Below, piece by piece: positions 60,452-64,000 of a stretch of DNA of 64,000 nucleotides. The translations under genes were made by a program, and so were the position numbers. Each line of letters opens with the position of its first letter. The stretch's first letter is position 1. The stretch comes from Ruminiclostridium sp. GTDB taxonomy: Bacteria; Bacillota; Clostridia; Oscillospirales; Oscillospiraceae. Where the stretch lies: contig JAFSFC010000006.1 in NCBI GenBank assembly GCA_017435425.1, positions 1-64,000 on the forward strand, given 5' to 3'. A model generated the notes under the pieces. That model was not told the DNA's origin, searched no databases, and saw nothing but the letters and a program-made list of their open reading frames with translations.

Positions 60452-62053
60452 TTAAGCTCTGGCGGCTGCCTGATACTCCAGATACTCGTCGTAGGTCATC
60501 TTACGGTCAATGAGCTTGCCATCTTCGGTAAAGTCGAAGACACGGTTGCAGACAGTCTGGATCATCTGGTGGTCATGGGAGGCCAGCAGAACGTTACACT
60601 TGACAGCTTCCAGACCGTTGTTCAGAGCGGCGATGGATTCCAGATCCAGGTGGTTGGTGGGCTGATCCAGCATCAGAACGTTGGCACCGGACAGCATCAT
60701 ACGGGAGAGCATGCAGCGGACCTTCTCGCCACCGGAGATGACCTTCACGGGCTTGTAGACTTCGTCACCGGAGAAAAGCATACGGCCCAGGAAACCACGC
60801 AGATACTGCTCCTGAGGATCGGGAGAGAACTGACGCAGCCACTCCACCAGGTTGTCGTCGTTGTCCTGGAAGTAGGGGGTGTTGTCCTTGGGGAAGTAAG
60901 AGAAGGTTGCGGTCTGCCCCCACTTGATGGTGCCTTCATCGGGCTCCATCTCACCGGCCAGGATCTTCAGCAGGGCAGTGTGGGCGTTCTCATTATCACC
61001 GATAAAGGCAACCTTGTCACCGTGCTCCAGGATGAAGGAAACCTTGTCCAGGACCTTCACACCATCGATGGTCTTGGAGACATTGGTGACGAAAAGGATG
61101 TCCTTACCAACCTCGCGGTCGGGATGGAAGGCAACCCAGGGATAACGGCGGGAGGATGCAGGCATTTCCTCGATGCTCAGCTTGTCCAGCAGCTTGCGGC
61201 GGGCAGTGGCCTGCTTGGACTTGGACTTGTTGGCAGAGAAACGGGAGATAAAGTCCTGCAGTTCCTTGATCTTCTCAGAGTTGCGCTTATTCTGCTGACG
61301 GATCAGCTGCTGGACCAGCTGGGAGGACTCGTACCAGAAGTCGTAGTTGCCCACGTACATCTTGATCTTGCCATAGTCAATATCAACGATATGGGTGCAG
61401 ACAGTGTTCAGGAAGTGACGGTCATGGCTGACCACGATGACAGTGCCCTCAAAATCCAGCAGGAAGTCTTCCAGCCAGTTGGTGGCATCGATATCCAGGT
61501 TGTTGGTAGGCTCGTCCATCATCAGGATATCGGGGTTGCCGAAAAGAGCCTGGGCCAGCAGGACCTTGACCTTCAGACGGGCGTCCAGGGTGGCCATATC
61601 GTTATAATGGAGATCCACATCGATACCCAGACCCTGGAGGATCCGGCTGGCATCGCTTTCTGCTTCCCAGCCGCCCAGTTCAGCAAACTCAGTCTCCAGC
61701 TCACAGGCCAGCAGACCATCCTCGTCAGACATTTCTTCCTTAGCGTAGATGGCATCCTTCTGCTTGCCAATGTCATACAGATGCTTGTTGCCCATGATGA
61801 CAGTGTCCATGACGTTGTATGCGTCGTAAGCATTCTGATCCTGTTTCAGAACGGACATACGGGTCTTAGGCAGAATAGAGACTTCGCCGCTGGTGGAATC
61901 CAGATCGCCGGAGAGGATCTTCAGGAAGGTGGACTTACCGGCGCCGTTTGCACCGATGATGCCGTAGCAGTTGCCCTTGGTGAACTGCAGGTCCACGTTG
62001 GAGAACAGGGGCTGGCCGCTATACTGGAGGCTCAGGTTGGAAACAGTGATCAT
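60452..62053 (-). CDS. ABC-F family ATPase (YkpA/YbiT-like)
   Basis: This 533-residue soluble protein has two ATPase domains. The first has Walker A GANGAGKST (34-42) and Walker B ILMMDEPTNNLDI, but LDARLKVKVLLAQAL where the ABC signature should be. The second has a degenerate Walker A (GDNENAHTAL, no lysine) but an intact signature ISGGEKVRCML and VLMLDQPTNHLDL. One composite ATP site should work and the other not. ABC-F proteins act on the ribosome. The upstream region holds a stem (62110-62146). Confidence 0.9.
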   Translation of the reverse strand: MITVSNLSLQYSGQPLFSNVDLQFTKGNCYGIIGANGAGKSTFLKILSGDLDSTSGEVSILPKTRMSVLKQDQNAYDAYNVMDTVIMGNKHLYDIGKQKDAIYAKEEMSDEDGLLACELETEFAELGGWEAESDASRILQGLGIDVDLHYNDMATLDARLKVKVLLAQALFGNPDILMMDEPTNNLDIDATNWLEDFLLDFEGTVIVVSHDRHFLNTVCTHIVDIDYGKIKMYVGNYDFWYESSQLVQQLIRQQNKRNSEKIKELQDFISRFSANKSKSKQATARRKLLDKLSIEEMPASSRRYPWVAFHPDREVGKDILFVTNVSKTIDGVKVLDKVSFILEHGDKVAFIGDNENAHTALLKILAGEMEPDEGTIKWGQTATFSYFPKDNTPYFQDNDDNLVEWLRQFSPDPQEQYLRGFLGRMLFSGDEVYKPVKVISGGEKVRCMLSRMMLSGANVLMLDQPTNHLDLESIAALNNGLEAVKCNVLLASHDHQMIQTVCNRVFDFTEDGKLIDRKMTYDEYLEYQAAARA

Positions 62054-62338
62054 TTGTGAACTCCTTACATATCAAAAATAGCAAACTAATTATATACCAT
62101 GATTCTGGAATAAGAGATAGCCGCACAAGCGCAAACTATCCCTTATATCATACTAAATAGTACCATGAGTCAAACAATAAGTCAATGTTTTCAACAGAAA
62201 TCAAAGGGGTACACAGGGGGCATTCTGTTGTGTTTTTTTCCGAAGCTGCTCTGGAAAATTGGACACATAAGAAGTGGAAATTATCACTGTAGTATGCTAA
62301 AATATAATTGAATTTTTCTCCCGAGGAGGTCGGATACA
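62054..62338. other. Divergent intergenic region, ABC-F / ddh
   Basis: No gene is seen. ATAAGAGATAG (62110-62120) and CTATCCCTTAT (62136-62146) could form a leader hairpin for the ABC-F transcript. AGTCAA at 62168 may be its -35 element. The ddh promoter is at 62281. Confidence 0.5.
62281..62308 (+). promoter_or_regulatory. ddh promoter
   Basis: TTATCA at 62281-62286, 16 bases, TATAAT at 62303-62308. GAGGAGG lies before the ATG at 62339. Confidence 0.6.
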
Positions 62339-63325
62339 ATGAGCATTCGAATTGGTATTATGGGCTACGGCAATCTGGGCCGGGGCATTGAGTGTGCCAT
62401 CAAACAGAATGAGGATATGGAATTAACGGCGGTTTTTACTCGTCGAGCACCGGAGTCTGTTTCTATTCTGACTGAGGGTGTCAAAGTGTATCCAGCCGAC
62501 CAGATCCTGGACCACAAGGATGAGGTCGACGTTCTCATTCTGTGTGGCGGAAGTGCCACAGACCTGCCTGTCCAGACACCGGAATATGCCAAGCACTTCC
62601 ACGTGGTGGACAGCTTTGACACCCACGCCAAGATTCCCCAGCACTTTGCTGCAGTGGATGCCAGCGCACAGGAGGGTGGTAAGGTGGCAGTCATTTCCTG
62701 CGGCTGGGACCCCGGTATGTTCTCTCTGAACCGACTGTATGCCGGCGCTATCCTTCCTATGGGACAGGATTATACCTTCTGGGGCAAGGGTGTCAGCCAG
62801 GGCCACTCTGATGCCATCCGACGGGTGGAAGGCGTAGTGGATGCCAAGCAGTACACCATCCCTGTGGACGAAGCCCTGACGGCCGTCCGCAGCGGCAGCA
62901 ACCCCGCACTCACCACCCGTCAGAAGCACCTGCGTGAGTGCTTTGTTGTGGCTGCAGAAGGTGCTGATAAAACCAAAATCGAACACGAAATCAAAACCAT
63001 GCCCAACTACTTCGCCGACTATGACACTATCGTCCACTTCATCTCCAAGGAAGAACTGGACCGTGACCACAGCGGCATTCCTCACGGCGGTTTTGTCATT
63101 CGCTCCGGCAAGACCGGCTGGGAAGGGGAGAACACCCATATCATTGAATACAGCCTGAAGCTGGACTCCAACCCCGAGTTCACTGCCAGCGTCATCGCCG
63201 CCTATGCCCGTGCGGCTTACCGCATGGGCCAGGAGGGAGCCAAGGGCTGCAAGACTGTCTTTGACATTCCCCCCGCATATCTTTCCGCCATGTCCGGCGA
63301 AGAGCTGCGAGCCCATCTTCTGTAA
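62339..63325 (+). CDS. ddh: meso-Diaminopimelate dehydrogenase
   Basis: This 328-residue NADP enzyme makes meso-diaminopimelate in one step for lysine and peptidoglycan. It has IGIMGYGNLGRGIECAI, VISCGWDPGMFSLNRLY, TFWGKGVSQGHSDAIRR and HGGFVIRSGKTG, all typical of Ddh. It is monocistronic. Confidence 0.95.
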   Translation: MSIRIGIMGYGNLGRGIECAIKQNEDMELTAVFTRRAPESVSILTEGVKVYPADQILDHKDEVDVLILCGGSATDLPVQTPEYAKHFHVVDSFDTHAKIPQHFAAVDASAQEGGKVAVISCGWDPGMFSLNRLYAGAILPMGQDYTFWGKGVSQGHSDAIRRVEGVVDAKQYTIPVDEALTAVRSGSNPALTTRQKHLRECFVVAAEGADKTKIEHEIKTMPNYFADYDTIVHFISKEELDRDHSGIPHGGFVIRSGKTGWEGENTHIIEYSLKLDSNPEFTASVIAAYARAAYRMGQEGAKGCKTVFDIPPAYLSAMSGEELRAHLL

Positions 63326-63338
63326 TGCAAGATATAGT

Positions 63339-63370
63339 AAAAGCCGATTGCCCGAGGGCAATCGGCTTTT
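63339..63370. terminator. Bidirectional terminator
   Basis: AAAAGCCGATTGCC and GGCAATCGGCTTTT around CGAG, between converging genes. Confidence 0.92.
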
Positions 63371-63382
63371 CTCTGTATGGAA

Positions 63383-64000
63383 TCAGAATGCAACTTTCAT
63401 AAAGAGAGCAACACAGCACAGGATAAGAGCGCAGGGCACATACAGGTAGCGGCCTGCATAGTACCAGAGCTTTCCATGGGGCTTTTCAGTGCTCTTGTTG
63501 ATTTCATTCATAAGATCATCCTTCTTCATGATCCAGAACCAAGACACAGCACCCAGAGTTGCACCGATGGGAATGATGTAAATGGAGACGATATCCATCC
63601 AGGGACCCCAGTTAAAAATGGGCTCCATGCTCAGGCCAAAGCCCAGACAGATCACACACAGCAGGGCCAGAACAACCTTACGGTTCAGCTTGGGGAACTT
63701 GTTCTGCAGGGATTCACCCACAGCCTCGAACATATTCTGCAAAGAACTGACACCTGCGAAAACCATAGCAGTGTACAGAATAATGGCAAAAAGCTGACCC
63801 AGAGGAATATCCTGCAGGATACGAGGGAGCGTGACGAACAGCAGGGAAGGACCAGCGCCTACATCCAGACCATAGGCGAAGCAGGCAGGGATGATGACCA
63901 GGGCAGCAACCATAGCAGCGATGGTATCAAAAATGGCAGTGCGAGTGGCCACATGGACCACGTCCTGCTCATCACCCAGATAGGCACCGTAGACGATCAT
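63383..64000 (-). CDS. NSS-family sodium-dependent symporter (5' end outside window)
   Basis: At least 205 residues of the C-terminal half are present. They contain several membrane segments, IPACFAYGLDVGAGPSLLFV and FAGVSSLQNMFEAVGES, which match the neurotransmitter:sodium symporter family used by bacteria to import amino acids. The ATG at the window edge is probably internal, since the preceding half of the fold is missing. Confidence 0.85.
   Translation of the reverse strand: MIVYGAYLGDEQDVVHVATRTAIFDTIAAMVAALVIIPACFAYGLDVGAGPSLLFVTLPRILQDIPLGQLFAIILYTAMVFAGVSSLQNMFEAVGESLQNKFPKLNRKVVLALLCVICLGFGLSMEPIFNWGPWMDIVSIYIIPIGATLGAVSWFWIMKKDDLMNEINKSTEKPHGKLWYYAGRYLYVPCALILCCVALFMKVAF

Noticed and set aside
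1-64000. CRISPR arrays, tRNA or rRNA genes, insertion sequences.
   Set aside because: No regularly spaced repeats, cloverleaf-like sequences, rRNA segments or transposase motifs were noticed by reading.

Overview
This window looks like the chromosome of a strictly anaerobic, Gram-positive Clostridia member, most likely a butyrate-producing Oscillospiraceae relative of the Intestinimonas, Flavonifractor or Evtepia kind. The basis is strong AGGAGG ribosome sites, lipoprotein signals, meso-diaminopimelate dehydrogenase, a 4-aminobutyrate-to-crotonyl-CoA gene set and a Firmicutes-type EutVW-controlled ethanolamine microcompartment locus. The species is an inference. No rRNA, tRNA, CRISPR array or insertion sequence was seen.

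Region 1 (1-11350) is a GABA module. A truncated rpoN (sigma-54) diverges from a PAS/AAA+ sigma-54 activator. A near-consensus -24/-12 promoter follows, then abfD (4-hydroxybutyryl-CoA dehydratase), a NifU-like Fe-S protein, abfT (CoA transferase), 4-hydroxybutyrate dehydrogenase and a GABA aminotransferase. Together these convert GABA through succinate semialdehyde, 4-hydroxybutyrate and 4-hydroxybutyryl-CoA to crotonyl-CoA. An amino-acid permease downstream lacks its N-terminal part. A tautomerase and a hotdog thioesterase end the region.

Region 2 (11460-24570) is mixed. It has an unassigned aldehyde dehydrogenase / GPH symporter / cyclase operon with a divergent second cyclase, CstA with a coupled small protein, RsmE, a NIF3-like protein, a second thioesterase, a macro-domain protein next to a von Willebrand A protein, and small stand-alone enzymes.

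Region 3 (24585-32670) is a dipeptide/oligopeptide ABC transporter operon (ATPases, binding lipoprotein, two permeases) followed by an M24 peptidase, a cyclophilin-like isomerase and a DUF1836 regulator.

Region 4 (32676-46690, minus strand) is an ethanolamine microcompartment locus, in transcription order eutV, eutW, eutA, eutB, eutC, eutL, eutM, eutE, eutM, eutT, pduL, a flavoprotein-like gene, eutN, pduS, pduT, eutS, eutP. It carries a Pdu-type electron-transfer pair, two nearly identical EutM shell genes flanking eutE, and an EutV with what appears to be two tandem ANTAR domains. No eutH, eutQ or ethanol dehydrogenase gene is in the window.

Region 5 (46650-56060, plus strand) is the best candidate for an undescribed system: a CdaR/PucR-type regulator, an octopine/nopaline-dehydrogenase-family enzyme, a complete TRAP transporter, a single-chain B12-dependent carbon-skeleton mutase candidate and its GlmL/MutL-type partner. 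The substrate is unknown.

Region 6 (56064-64000) has a secreted nuclease, a thioredoxin reductase, a membrane-anchored 5'-nucleotidase, an ABC-F protein with one degenerate ATP site, diaminopimelate dehydrogenase and a truncated NSS-family sodium symporter.
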